Positions 33,657 through 47,100 of a DNA stretch of 64,000 bases are shown piece by piece. The stretch spans positions 25,366,032 through 25,430,031 of the forward strand of contig NC_080582.1 of the NCBI RefSeq assembly GCF_029962835.1, given 5' to 3'. The position numbers were made by a program, and so were the translations under genes. Positions within the stretch are counted from its first letter, which is position 1; every line of letters begins with the position of its first letter. The notes beneath the pieces were generated by a model. The model worked only from the letters and a program-made list of their open reading frames with translations. It ran no database searches and had not been told where the DNA came from. The DNA comes from Magnolia sinica. Its lineage: Eukaryota > Streptophyta > Magnoliopsida > Magnoliales > Magnoliaceae.

Positions 33657-36600
33657 TGTAACGCCCTGAAAATCAGGGGTCGAGCATAAACTCAATCCAC
33701 GAGTTCCAACGCATCATTATGCAACATAGATAATGATGATTAAATGTTGTCTGTGTTAGTGCATTAATCATGAGTGAGATTATACTAAAACAGTAATTCA
33801 TACACCAAATTAAATCATATAACGCAAGCGGAAGACTGGAAAATGTATATAAACGTGTATGAACCAAAAGATCATGATCGATCTCCAGAGTATGAATACA
33901 TCACTGAATCATCATATACAAGTAATAGTTCAAAATAGTTCAACTACAAAAATAAACCCTGTGTCCCCGTCGATCCGGATGGCCTAAGCGAAACCACCAG
34001 AGAACTGCATATATGAGAACTCATCCTAATCATCATAATAATCGGGCTCCACCTCTTAAGTCGCATCATCATCTGTAACTAAGACAGAGTCTGGTGGGTG
34101 TTCAGAACACCGTCCCAGTACGTGAGAGTGAGTGATCAACTCAGTGGAACAATAAAGCAAAGGTTAACATGTTATCAATTTAATCAAGTAGTAATGATAA
34201 CGCAATACAAACAAACATCCCTAAGTACTGTGATTAATGCAAGAATGATATAAATAATGATGCATGCCCTCGCCTGCGCTCCCTCAGTGACTTCATCTTA
34301 TGATCGCACATGAAACACTGCCACAGTGCTTGACCTGCTACGCCAAATGCACACGTAATGCGGTACATAAGCGTGATTACCAAGTTATTATTAGTCCTTT
34401 TCATACAGCAGGATTGGGAAGCTAAGGTACCTCCTTTATATCAATTTCCAAACAATGATCCATTCTAGGGTTGTCAATCCTACTAAATCTCATACGATGA
34501 TACGGTTCTAGGTCGCTGCAAAGGGCTCGTCACCTTATCAGTGTAGGCCTAGTGTACTCTTGTTGCTATGTAAGGGCTCATCGCCTCTACGCAGTCTTAG
34601 TGTACGCTCGAGGTCACTACAAAGGGCTCGTCACCTTATCAGTGTAGGCTGACAGCTCAAATATAGTGTCCCATACCACCATAATTGGCTCACGAGTCTG
34701 GGTTGCTCACTGGTCACTACGAGGAGGCTCGTCACCCCAGCGTAGGCCGACAGCTCGACCACGGTGTCCCATACCACCATGCTCGGCTCATGAGTCTTAG
34801 CGGATCGAGGTACCAAGGTTTAAAAGGATTTTCACTGGTGAGTTTGGTACCTTAGATTCAAGAAGCAGCGTCCATACATGGTGAACATACATTAGGGCAA
34901 TCGGGTTACTTGACGAGCTCGACTGGTACGAGTGCACGTTGAATTGACCGACATGAAGTGTGTAAGCACTCTGCGTGGCCTAACCACTGCCGACAACCAA
35001 GATACTACTCGTGTTCATCGAACACGTCCTAAGTGGCGAGACAGCCTCAGCCACCATATCAGAACCTGTTACTGATTACCTGGACTATTCTGTAGTCCCA
35101 AACACATTCAATTCTAACAGATACTTATACAAGCAAATCAGAACAGTAATGGCTTAGCAATTCCAATCATATAAGCATGTGAGCATTTGATGGATTTCAA
35201 CTTAAACATGAATTCACATATAAGTAGTGTCTAAGTAAAACAGATAAAGAAGATACGTTACATGGAGGAAATCATACACATCGTTAAGGTAATTGAGAAT
35301 CTCTTCTCAACGCCCATAAAAAAGTACAATATGTTACACACTTATTCATTCAGACATTTCTACAAACACTTAGACTACATATTCCAACATACATGATGTA
35401 TGTTGGTGATAACACATATTAGGACAAATCCTTTCCCTAAGGAGTTGTTACACATACAACTAACATAAACATACGACAATTAATCATGGCAAGTACACGT
35501 TCAAATTTCATACGTAGACGATACTTTCTACATATACATGGAATACACTAAACTCAATATAGTTCATATAAATTAGAAATAGAATACAAACATTTCAATT
35601 GGAATGTGAAATTGCACCCACATCAGTAATAAACCATTAACCGACAATAAAAGCCTTGAAAACCATAACCTATATGTTTATAGTCCGCACCTTTCGCCGG
35701 TAGACTTGTAATGAACTCAGTTTTAAAGCTGTCTTTGTCTACTGAAGATTGACAAACTATAGCATAAATTAGGTTAGATATTTCATAGCTTACATTATCT
35801 GAGACCTTGAAACAGATTAGGGTTAGGTTTTCTTACCTAAGAACGGGATTGGTATCACCCGTATAGTGACACGAGAGTGGTGGCTAAGCACGTGGAGCGT
35901 CAGGGAAAGATCCCAATATCTATCTCTCACTCACTCTCTCTCTTCCTCACTTTCTCCTTCTCTTTTCTCTCTTATTTCCCTTAGGGTTTGCAAAATTCGT
36001 ATGGCATATGAGAGAGAGTGTTTAAGGTCCTTATATTGGCCCAGGTTTGATGGGAATGGCCCCAGGGCCAAAGTATACTTAGGTTATATCCAAATATGGG
36101 CCGTTCTGGTCCAACGGAGCACTTCTGGTGGCCCCTTTTCCAAAGTGCGGTCGGACTTAAGCTCCCTGACCATGGATCTAGGTCAGGTGAGTTTTTGTCT
36201 CGGTTGGATTTACAAATCAGCCGTGGTGGACCAGTTTCAGTTCAGCGGTCACGGTCACTCGATCAGGGCCACAAGTACATCAACATGTGAGGGACATTTC
36301 TCCTGCTCCAAGGGTGTATTTGGGTCATATTCTGACGGTCTGAATCCTTATATTTGGCCCGCAAGTGACATGACTTAGATTACTTAAATTCGGATTCTAT
36401 TTCTAAATATTTTCACATTTCTCACCCTCTTCGTTCCGGGCTCAAGTTATGCATTTCTAAACACAGTTAGGACTCGATTTTCGAGGGGGTTGTCAAGTCC
36501 AGTAATGTGGTCATAACTGTATAATTTCAGGATAATCGAACCTTCGATGTGCGGTCCAAGTTCAATACGGAGTTTCAATGTGCTGCCGAGTGCAACTGAG

Positions 36601-36817
36601 TTTTGAGATGGATTCTAAATTTCAGGGTAATGTAGCGTCAATGATTCTGCACGTTTTGGGTCTTGCAGATCATATTTAAAGTGATTAGTACTAATTTCAT
36701 AAGCACTCTTGTTTAGCACGTGCTAATATTAACCTCATTTCTAAAGGATTTGGTTCTGGGTGATTTCTACCTGAGGTGGTACTCGGGTCTTTGCACGAAT
36801 TTTTCCGAGACGTTATA
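33657..36817 (-). repeat. F 3' LTR (3161 bp)
   Basis: On the plus strand it begins TGTAACGCCCTGAAAATC and ends GACGTTATA (expected ...TTACA). Long, with a CT-rich tract near 35930-35980 and no protein domain. Frames such as 35866-36378 are not genes. Confidence 0.92.
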
Positions 36818-39800
36818 ATCTACCCCCCTTAAAGAAAAATTTTGTCCTCGAAATTAGTACCTTTTCATACTCCTCGAGAATCTGAGGGTAGTTCCTTCGA
36901 ACCTCGGCTTCTGTCTCCCAAGTAGCCTCTTCTTCCATGTGATGCGTCCATAGCACTTTCACAAGTGGTATGACCTTGCTACGCAATACTTGCTCCTTCC
37001 TGTCTAGGATATGCGTCGGTCGCAGTACATATGTAGCGTCCTTGCTCAACTGTACCTGCTCCCATCTGATAATGTGGGAAGGATCGGAAATGTATTTCTT
37101 CAGCATAGATATATGAAATACGTTATGCACGCCCGCAAGTAGTGTGGGCAAAGCAAGGCGGTACGCTACCGCTCCCACTCGATCAAGTATCTGGAATGGG
37201 CCAATGAATCGAGGTGTAAGCTTCCCCTTCTTGCCAAATCGAAGGACTCCCTTCATTGGGGAAACTCTGAGGAACACATGGTCTCCAACCTTGAACTCTA
37301 GTGGTCGCAGCCTCATATCGGCGTAACTCTTCTGCCTGCTCTGCGCTGTCAGAAGTCGGCGCCTGATAATGTCGATCTTCTCTGAGGTCGCCTGAACTAA
37401 CTCCGGGCCAATCAAGCTCTTCTTGCCAATCTCTGACCAGCAATGCGGCGCTCTGCATGGGCGCCCATACAGTGCCTCGTAAGGAGTCATGCCAATACTC
37501 ACCTGGAAGCTGTTATTATATGCGAACTCTACATAAGGAAGACAGTCATCCCAACTGTCCTTGAAATCCAGCACACAGGCCCGCAACATATCTTCCAGAA
37601 TCTGATTCACCCGTTCCGTCTGCCCATCAGTCTGTGGGTGGAACGCGGTACTGAACTTCAACTTCACACCCATCGCTTCTTGGATACGAGTCCAGAAGAT
37701 AGATATGAATCGCGTGTCTTGGTCCGACACGATCTCCAAGGAAACTCTATGCAGACGTACAATCTCTTTGATGTACAACCTAGCCAACTCGTCTGCAGAG
37801 TTCGAAACTTTGATAGGGAGGAAATGAGCTGATTTCGTAACCGGTCCACGATCACCCAAATGGAATCATAACCCTTCCTCGTCTTCGGCAGACCTGAAAT
37901 GAAATCCATAGAAATGAAGTCCCACTTTTATTCTGCTATGGGCATGGGCTGAAGTAAACCAGGAGGTCGGCGATGCTCTACCTTGACCTGCTGGCACGTG
38001 AGACAACGGGATACATAATCTGCTATGTGAGTCTTCATATTGTCCCACCAGTATGACCTCTTCATGTCACAATACATCTTCGTACTGCCTGGATGCAAAA
38101 CCATCCTAGAATCGTGAGCGGCCTCAAGAACTTCCTTCCTCAAGTTAGGGAGGTTCGGGACGCATAGGCGGCCATGGTAACGTAAGCCCCCATCCGCACC
38201 AACTCTCTACTTTGAGTCCTCATCGCTGCTAGCCTGCTCTCTCATATTCGCCAACAGCTCTTCATCTGTCTGAGCCGCGATAATCCTGTCATCAATGAGG
38301 GGCTGTACTCGAATATGTGTGATGCCCTCATACGGCTCCTCCACCTTGAGTTTCTGCTCAAAGTCTCGCACGAACTCTATCATGTCCCACTCTGCTACCA
38401 TCAATGGAGCTGCAAATGTCAATGCCTTCTTGCCGCTCAGTGCATCTGCCACAAGGTTGGCCTTGCCAGGATGGTAAGAGACTTCGAACTTGAAGTCCTT
38501 TAGTGTCTCCATCCATCGTCACTGCCTCATATTTAGGTCCCGCTGAGTGAATATGTATCTGAGGCTCTTGTGGTCACAAAAAAGCTCGAACTCCTCTCCG
38601 TAGAGGTAATGCCTCCAGATCTTCAAAGCAAAGATAACGGCAGCTAACTCCAAGTTGTGCGTAGGTTAGTTTTTCTCGTGTTTCCTCAACTGTCGTGACA
38701 CGTAGGCAATAACCCTGTCCTTTTGCATCAAAACACCGACCAAACTGATGCGAGACGCGTCCGTGTATATCGTATACTTGACCACTTGCTCTGATAATAC
38801 TAGCACAGGGGCGGACGTCAACTTGTCCTTCAGCTCCTGAAAAGCTGCTTTCGCCTTTTCATTCCAAGCGAACTTCACATCCTTCCGTGTCAACTGAGAC
38901 AGGGGTCTAGCTATCTTCGAGAAATCCTGAATAAATCGACGGTAGTAACCTGCCAGGCCAAAGAAACTCCTCACCTTAGTAACCGAACTAAGCTTCTTCC
39001 AGTCCTGAACTGCGGCTACCTTAGCAAGGTCCATAGTTATCCCTTCCTTGGACACCACATGTCCCAGGAACTTGACTTCTTCTTTCCAGAAGTCGCATTT
39101 CTTGTACTGTGCATACAACTGGTTCTTCCTCAGAGTATCCAAGACTGGTCGCAGGTGTTTCTCGTGCTCTTCCTGACTCTTGGAATATATCAGGATGTCA
39201 TCAATAAACACGATGATGAATCGGAAAAGGAATGGCTGAAATACCCTGTTCATTAAATCCATGAACACGGCTGGTGTGTTCGTAAGGTCGAACGACATTA
39301 TGAAAAACTCATAGTATCCAGAATTGGTCCTGAAAACCGTCTTCTGCACATCCTCATCCCTGACGCACAACTGGTGATACCCTGACTGCAAGTCAATCTT
39401 CGAGAAATACCTTGCCCCAATAGATCGTCTATCCTGGGCAAGGGAAACTTGTTCTTCACCGTCACTTGGTTCAACCTGCGATAATTAATACACAATCGCA
39501 GTGAACCATCTTTCTTCTTCACAAACAATATAGGTGCTCCCCATGGAGACACACTGGGTTGTATAAAACCAGTATCTAATAAATCATCGATTTGTTTCCT
39601 CAGCTCCTCCATCTCGCACGGGGCCATGCGATAGGTCGGAAGTGAAATGGGCATCGCACCAGGCGCTAAATCAATGGTGAAATCAATTTCGCACTGAGGG
39701 GGTAGTCCAGGTATCTTCCTGAACACATCTGAAAACTCTTGGACCACAAGAGTGTCCTCAAGCGCTGGACCATGAGCGTCCTCCAGCATGGAAGCATAAT

Positions 39801-40164
39801 AATCAATGCGATAGGGCCAACTGACCTGCACAGGAAAAGTAAAGGTCGTGCCCTCTGGTCCATAAACTATCACCACTCTACAATCGCAGTCGATCTCTGC
39901 CTTCATCTCTGTGAGCCAATCCATACCGAGAATAACATCATAGTGATGTAATGAGGTAACAATCAAGTCGAGGAGCGCTATCCCACTCCCTACATCTATC
40001 GAACACCTCTTACAGATCTTGGTAGCGTCCGAGAAAGTCCCTGTGGCAGTAAGGATTCTCACCCTAACCATAGGGCTAGTTTTCAACCCCAGCCGCTTGA
40101 CTGTTGCGCATGATATGATAAAGACAGTGGACCCGGTGTTGACTAATAAAAAGACTGGAGTACC
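36813..40164 (-). pseudogene. F pol: protease, RT, RNase H, integrase, chromodomain-like tail
   Basis: In order on the minus strand. Protease: [13 protein letters not shown], where the catalytic DTG Asp is Asn (40132-40140), then [29 protein letters not shown], a deletion/frameshift at about 39411-39422, [12 protein letters not shown], and the catalytic FIDDILIYS near 39197. RNase H: YTDASR, with stops at 38666 and 38519. Integrase zinc-finger region: HPGSTKMYCDMKRSYWWDNM and CLTCQQVKVEHRRP. IN core: [11 protein letters not shown] with a stop at 37928, one base lost near 37838, [29 protein letters not shown]. An intact 348-codon frame (36813-37859) holds the rest of IN and the tail ILDRKEQVLRSKVIPLVKV...EATWETE. 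Its stop lies in the first bases of the LTR. A full set of domains is present but inactivated. Confidence 0.92.
36818..36834 (-). promoter_or_regulatory. F polypurine tract
   Basis: CTTTAAGGGGGGTAGAT on the minus strand, directly adjoining the 3' LTR; primes plus-strand DNA synthesis. The pol frame reads through it. Confidence 0.85.
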
Positions 40165-41576
40165 TTAGATATGTGCTGTAACATCAAAAACCATAGGTGG
40201 TGGAGGTGCTACCTCTGATGCCTCTGCTGTAAGTGAATGCACTCGAGTCTGCTGAAAACGATTGGGTTGAGGTGCCATAGGCCGTTGAGGTGGCCTAGAT
40301 CGAGATGCAGGGGGCCTGAAAGAAGGATGTGCAGGTGCTTTTTGTAGGGGTGGAGCCGATAGAGCCTGAGGGCGAGGACAGTCGATTCTCTGTGGCGGTG
40401 AGAACCCACTATCTCTCATGCGTGCAAAACAGCTCTCCGCAGCATGGCCTGGTCTCCCATAATGCGTACATGTCACACCAGGTCACCTCATCAGAATTGG
40501 TGGCGTCGCGATCCTGGGAGGAGAGTCGGTACGAGATCTCTTACCGAGGAATGGCCTGCTCGGCATATCTGGTCGTGGCCTAGGGATCATAAGCCCACAG
40601 GAACGTGACAATCGATCCCCATCCTACTCCGCTCGCATAGACATGTGTACTAGCTCGGCATAGGAGGGTATGCTAGCACAACACATCTTCGAGGGAATGT
40701 CAGGTCACAAACCCTCTGAAAAACGTCGCATCCACATCTGCGTGTCAACAAGTACTGTAGGGACGTACCTACCCAACTCTGTAAACTGGTGCTTGTACTC
40801 TATCACTGACATACCTCCTTGTCTGAGGTGCAAGAACTCATTCTCCTTCTCGTGCCGGTACGTCTGGGGATAGTACTTCTCATGGAAGCGGAACTCAAAA
40901 GCTGCCCATGTCCATACATAGTCAACTGCAACAGTTCGCAGGGCACTATCCCACCACAAGCTGGCCTCCTTTTAAAACATAAAGGTGGCCAACTCAACCT
41001 GCTCCAATCTATACAATGTAGCATCCTCAGCATCTTAGAGATGCGGTCTAGCCAATATTCAGCCTCCTCGGGTTTGTAAGAACCCGCAAATGTAGGAGGC
41101 CACAAGCGCTGTAATCGCTCGAGGAGGCCACTCATACCCAAGTTCCCCGTAAGGTATATAACAGGTGCAGGTGAAGGCACACCCTCATCCTGAGTAGAAG
41201 GGCCTACAGTCCCAGCAAGGCGTACAGATGGTGAAGGTGGAGTCGCACTTCCACCCTAAGCTAGGCCCCCTACAATCGTGGTCAATAGCTGTTGATGCTG
41301 CTGGTGTATCATCATCATCAACTGATCCAACTTATCAGTAGGTGGGGCTGACTGAGGCTCCTACTGCATCGAAGAAGACGCATGGTTTTGATCGCGAATC
41401 GGTGGTGTGTAAGGTGGCGGCCCAACTGTAGGACCAGTAGAAGGCTGAGGCTCAGGCATGTTCTCACGAACCAGGCCCAAACCAGGGTCCGTACGACCAT
41501 CACTCTGGAGAGGGGCCTAGTCCATCGAATCAATAAGTGTGAGGCGTGCCGTGCTCTGCGTGACCTTAGGTGGCAT
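40165..41576 (-). pseudogene. F gag (capsid and zinc knuckle)
   Basis: The start is taken at MPPKVTQSTARLTLIDSMD (41576), followed by stops at QAPL-, QEPQ- and LAGG-type positions. The capsid homology region reads RLWPPTFAGSYKPEEAEYWL, then after a frameshift SLWWDSALRT, FRFHEKYYPQTYRHEKENEF and LHLRQGGMSVIEYKHQFTEL, typical retrotrans_gag. The nucleocapsid knuckle reads CTHYGRPGHAAESC (40425-40476). The second cysteine of C-x2-C is Tyr, one G-to-A change away. Several stops are explicable as C-to-T or G-to-A changes at methylatable sites. It forms the virus-like particle in active relatives; here it is broken. Confidence 0.88.
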
Positions 41577-41896
41577 TCCCTATATGAAGATAGGGTTCAC
41601 TTACGTAAGAGGTAGCATCGAAATGCACAATCCTTTAAGCATTCCACACAATTTCTTAGCAAAAGAGACCGCATGCATTTCATTTTCTTCAAAAAATTGT
41701 CACAATACATGAAATACACATTACGTGAATCATGACAGGAAATGCATGAAAGCTATTACAAAGCAAGACTACCAACGCAGAGCAACTGCCAACCACAAAC
41801 ACACTATCCACCCACGATGTTGCTAAGCTCTTAATCATTAAAACATAAACAGTCAAAGACAGCAACGAAACAACTACGGGACAACGACTTGGATGA

Positions 41897-43215
41897 CTAG
41901 GCATCCGAGTCTGGCGATGGAGGAGGTGTACCCTTATCTTGTAGGCAGCACAGGATGGACTCCAAAGTGCTAGTCACTTTCTTGAACTTATGTTTCACGA
42001 GGCCCCGAAGGTCCATTATATCCTGTCGTAGGATAGCCTGACCTTCTTCAAGTTGAGCTAAGTGAGCTTGAACAGTGCCATGCTTCGGTACCATAGGAGG
42101 GGAGTTCTCATCCGTATCCTGGGCCTCCTCTTCTTCCTCGCTCTGCTCTTCTTCTATTTCAGCTCCCTCTTCTTCCTCACTCTCTTCCTCTTCGCTCTCT
42201 GTCCCAGCCTCACTCTCTTCAAGTACGGCTTGTCGTTGCCACGGCCCAATTCCCATCTGATTGAGAGTCGCTTCATTGATGTAGTGGATCGGCATCAGCT
42301 TCTCCGCCCCAAGCCTGTAGCCAAACTCATGTGAAATCTTGCATATGAGGCGGCCAAATGGGAGCGAATCTGACCTTCTATTAGAGTGTGCGGTGAGAAC
42401 TATCTGTCGCAGAACATAAGTGGGCACACACAGCTTCTCTCCCTGCCCCACTTGATACAGAAAATCTACCATCAGGAGCGTGCACTCGCTGCGGTTGCTC
42501 CACCTGGGGTAGACGTTGAACGTAAAGATATGGTGGAGCAGACGGAAGTCACCAGACATATGGGTCACTAGAAGGCTATTGTTGGATTGCCACTGAACCA
42601 GTTGGCCACAAAGGGCCCGTGTGCGACGATCTCTTTCATGCACACTCCTCAGATTCTTCTCAGTTGCATGTACCTTGCTAAGAGGCACCTTCATAAGCTG
42701 AGATACTAAACCAATGTCGATGGTGGCTTTCTGATCTCTTCCACAAGGGATCTTAAACTGCAAGGGCTCCAGCATAGGCTCTCGAATGTGGGCATAGAAA
42801 GCTTGGACAGTGCTCATATTGGCGCGGTACTCGGCCTCAAATAGCAGACCCCACCCGGCCTCTTCCAGGCGCTCGAGCAAGAGGTATTCCCCAAATAGCC
42901 TTGCATCCACATGAGCTTCAAAAAGGACTCTACGGCCCTCATAAACTCCATGCGATAGCTCCGCCAAGAGCATCCTTCCGATGGGAGCCTGTGGATCAAG
43001 ATCCCTTTAGTCTGAAACTCCTAAGTGACGCTCGTACTCGCGGCGGCACCTCTCGGTCTCCTCAAACGAGTAGGGCGACTAGGCCCAGCTTCTTCCACAG
43101 GAGCTCTTTTCTTTCCCACGAGAGAAAGAAGGGCGGAAAGCGAGAAAACAGTCGCCATAAGCTCAAGAAGAGTCATTGAACTAGAAAGAAAAGACTCACA
43201 AGAGAGTTGAAGCAC
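41897..43215 (-). CDS. Extra ORF upstream of gag in F (acidic, plant transposon-protein-like)
   Basis: An uninterrupted 358-codon frame runs from ATG 42973 to a stop at 41897. It probably extends upstream as MTLLELMATVFSLSALLSLV, GKKRAPVEEAGPSRP and RGAAASTSVT (to about 43180), now separated by one stop near 43021 and one base slip near 43012. The middle contains YRANMSTVQAFYAHIREP and FGRLICKISHEFGYRLG. These resemble the 'putative plant transposon protein' domain found in many plant genomes. The C-terminal third is a strongly acidic tract (ESEEEESEEEEGAEIEEE) followed by a predicted coiled coil (LAQLEEGQAILRQDIMDLRG). It sits between PBS and gag, in sense. Function unknown. It is the best preserved frame of the element besides integrase. 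Confidence 0.75.
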
Positions 43216-44169
43216 ACAATGGTATTTGTGTGTTCCAAAAGGAGAAGAAATGAAGAAAGGTGAAGGAATAGGGAAGATGAGAAGAGAGATTGTTGGGTTT
43301 TGAAATCTTGAGCTACAAAAGGGGGATGTGTAGGCTCAAATGAAAGGGAAATAAAGAGGAAAAATGATGGAATCAAGGAGGTGAATGAGCTTACACGAAT
43401 TTGAGACTCAAGGGAGGGTTTAAGAGCTCAAATGAGACAATGGGAAGGGGTTGGCAGCGGTGGTAGAGGTTTTTTTGAGAGGGTGGTGCAAGGGTTGCAC
43501 AAAAATGAGAAAGGGAGTGGTTGAAGGAGGGATTTGAGTGAAAAATCTGAAATTTTTGGAAGAAAGGAAAGCTTGGAGTGGTGGTTTGTGAAGCAGAGGT
43601 GGTGTAGAAGGGTTTTTATCAGACCCCACCTACGTACGTGGGTCCCACAACACCTAGGAAGTATCGGCCCAGGCCGGCCCACCTAGCCGGGCCCGTTTGG
43701 CGGCGAGGCCTTGCCAAACCGGCGAGGTCCTCATCGGCCACTGGAGGTTTCGGCGAGGGCTCGCCCTTTGGATGAGGTCCTCCTGCCCCCTGGGTCCCAA
43801 AAAGATGTGGGTCCCACCCTGGGTCCCCTTGGAAGTGTGTCGTTTGGCCCCTCACTCCATTTCGACTTGTTTCGGGTCATTTTATGAACTTCCTGGTGTA
43901 ACTACGCATTTTCTAACTATTGAAGGCTGGGATTGGGTAAATCATGGCCTAAACTTGTCGATTGATGGTCTAGGGATGATCCGGGGTCGCCTCAAGTGAT
44001 CACGGATGGGTACAGACCCGAGCAAAGTGATCGATTTCGGTGATTTTTGCCAATCTGCAAAACTGGAAGTCCTAAGCTTGTATCTACATTTTTCTCGCAC
44101 CCACCTAGGTCTAAATGTATCAGCGTACATCATGTGACCATAACCCAGGTTCGGTTTAATCCAAATCAT
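43216..44169 (-). other. F untranslated leader
   Basis: About 950 bases between the PBS and the extra ORF, without recognisable protein. Short minus-strand frames (43428-43682, 43619-43855) have no domain and are ignored. Confidence 0.6.
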
Positions 44170-44181
44170 GCTCTGATACCA
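44170..44181 (-). promoter_or_regulatory. F primer-binding site (initiator tRNA-Met)
   Basis: TGGTATCAGAGC on the minus strand, three bases inside the 5' LTR. This is the standard complement of the 3' end of plant initiator tRNA-Met and primes minus-strand cDNA. Confidence 0.92.
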
Positions 44182-44184
44182 ACT

Positions 44185-47100
44185 TGTAATGCCCTGAAAA
44201 TCGGGGGTCGAGCATAAACTCAATTCACGAGTTCCAACGCATCACTTATACAACATAGATAATGATGATTAAATATTGTCTGTGTTAGTACATTAATCAT
44301 AAGTGGGATTATACTAAAACAGTAATTCATACTCCAGATCAAATTATATAACGCAAGTGCAAGACTGGAAAATGTATATAAACGTGTATGAACCAAAAGA
44401 TCACGATCGATCTCCAGAGTATGAATACATCACTGAGTCATCATATACAAGTAATAGTTCAAAATAGTTCAACTACAAAAATAAACCCTGTGTCCCCATC
44501 GATCCGGATGGCCTAAGCGAAACCACCGGAGAACTGCATATATGAGAACTCATCTTGATCATCATAATAATCGGGCTCCGCCTCCTGAGTCGCATCATCA
44601 TCTACAACTAAGACAGAGTCTGGTGGGTGTTCAGAACACCGTCCCAGAATGTGAGAGTGAGTGATCAACTCAGTGGAACAATAAAGCAAAGGTTAACATG
44701 TTATCAATTCAATCAAGCAGTAATGATAATGCAATATAAGCAAACATTCCTAAGTACTGTGATTAATGCAAGAATGATATGAATAATGATGCATGCCCTC
44801 ACCTGCGCTCCCTCAGCGACTTCATCTTACGATCGTGCATGAAACACTGCCACAGTGCTTGACCTGCTACGCCAAACGCACACGTAATGCGGTGCATGAG
44901 CGTGATTACCAAGTTATTATTAGTCCTTTTCATACAGCAGGATTGGGAAGCTAAGGTACCTCCCTTATATCAATTTCTAAACAATGATCTATTATAGGGT
45001 CGTCAATCCTAGTAAATCTCATATAATGATACGGTTCTAAGTCACTGCAAAGGGCTCGTCACCTTATTAGAGCAGGCCTAGTGTACTCTTGTTGCTACGT
45101 AAGGGCTCGTCGCCTCTACGCAGTCTTAGTGTACACTCGAGGTCACTACAAAGGGCTCATCACCTTATTAGTGTAGGCCGACAGCTCGAATATAGTATCT
45201 CATACCACCATAATTGGTTCACGAGTCTGGGTTGCTCACTGGTCACTATGGAGAGGCTTGTCACCCCAGCGTAGGCCGACAGCTCGACCACGGTGTCCCA
45301 TACTACCATGCCCGGCTCATGAGTCTTAGCAGATCGAGGTATTAAGGTTTAAAAGGATTTTCACTGGTGAGTTTGGTACCTTAGATTTAAGAAGCAGCAT
45401 TCATACATGGTGAACATACTTTAGGGCCAATCAGGTTACTTGACGAGCTCGACTAGTACGAGCGCACATTGAATTGACCGACATGAAGTGCGTAAGCACT
45501 CCGCGTGGCCTAACCACTGCCGACAACTAAGGTACGACTCATGTTCATCGAACATGTTCTAAGTGGCGAGACAGCCTCAGCCACCATATCAGAACCTGTT
45601 ACTGATTGCCTGGACTATTCTGTAGTCCCAAACACATTCAATTCTAACAGATACTTATACAAGCAAATCATAACAGTAATGGATCAACAATTCCAATCAT
45701 ACAAGCATGTGAGCATTTGATGGATTTCAACTTAAACATGAATTCACATATAAGTAGTGTCTAAGTAAAACAGACAAAGAAGATACGTTACATGGAGGAA
45801 ATCATACACATCATTAAGGTAATTAAGAATCTCTTCTTAACGCCCATAAAAAAGTACAATATGTTACACACTTATTCATTCAGACATTTCTACAAATACT
45901 TAGACTACATATTCCAAAATACATGATGTATGTTGGTGATAACACATATTAGGACAAATCCTTTCCCTAAGGAGTTGTTACACATACAACTAGCATAAAC
46001 ATACAACAATTAATCATGGCAAGTACATGTTCAAATTTCATACATATACGATACTTTCTACATATACATGGAATACACTAAACTCAATATAGTTCATATA
46101 ACTTAGAAATAGAATACAAACATTTCAATTGGCATGTGAAATTGCACCCACATCAGTAATAAACCATTAACCGACATTGAAAGCCTTGAAAACTATAACC
46201 TATACGTTTATAGTCCGCACCTTTCACCGGTAGACTTGTAATGAACTCAGTTTTAAAGTTAAGTCTTTGTCTATGGAAGATTAACAACCTATAGCATAAA
46301 TTAGGTTAGCTATTTCATAGCTTACATTATCTGAGACCTTGAAACAGATTAGGGTTAGGTTTTCTTAACTAAGAACGGGATTGGTATCACCCGTATAGCG
46401 ACACGGGAGTGGTGGCTAAGCACGTGGAGCGTCAGGGAAAGATCCCAACATCTATCTCTCTCACTCTCTCTCTCTCTTCCTCACTTTCTCCTTCTTTTTT
46501 CTCTCTTATTTCCCTTAGGGTTTGCAAAATTCGTATGGCATATGAGAGAGAGTGTTTAAGGTCCTTATATAGGCCTAGGTTTGATGGGAATGGCCCCAGG
46601 GCCAAAGTATACTTAGGTTATATCCAAATATGGGCCGTTCCGGTCCAACGGAGCACTTCTGGTGGCCCCTTTTCCACGTGCGGTCGGACTTAAGCTCCTT
46701 GACCATGGATCTAGGTCAGGTTGAGTTTTCATCCCGGTCGGATTTACAGATCAGCTGTGGCGGACCAGTTTCAGTTCAACGGTCACGGTCACTCGATTAG
46801 GGCCACAAGTACATCAATATGTGAGGGACATTTCTCCTGCTCCAAGTGTGTATTTGGGTTAGATTCTGATGGTCTGAATCCTTATATTTGGCCCGCAAGC
46901 GACACGACTCAGATTACTTAAATTCGAATTTTATTTCTAAATATTTTCACATTTCTCACCCTCTTCGCTCCAGGCTTAAGTTGTGCATTTCTAGACACAG
47001 TTAGGACTCAATTTTTGAGAGGGTTGTCAAGTCCAGTAATGCGGTCATAACTGTATAATTTCGAGATAATCGGACCTTCGATGTGCGGTCCAGGTTCGAT

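Noticed and set aside
36096..36378. Plus-strand frames in the F LTR (also at 46409-46921)
   Set aside because: Present in both LTRs but with different length and frame; no domain; antisense to the element.
43428..43855. Two minus-strand frames of 78-84 codons in the F leader
   Set aside because: No homology recognised and inconsistent with each other; kept as untranslated leader.
44170..44181. tRNA gene remnant
   Set aside because: Only the 12-base complement of a tRNA 3' end is present, in the correct place for a retrotransposon PBS; there is no cloverleaf.
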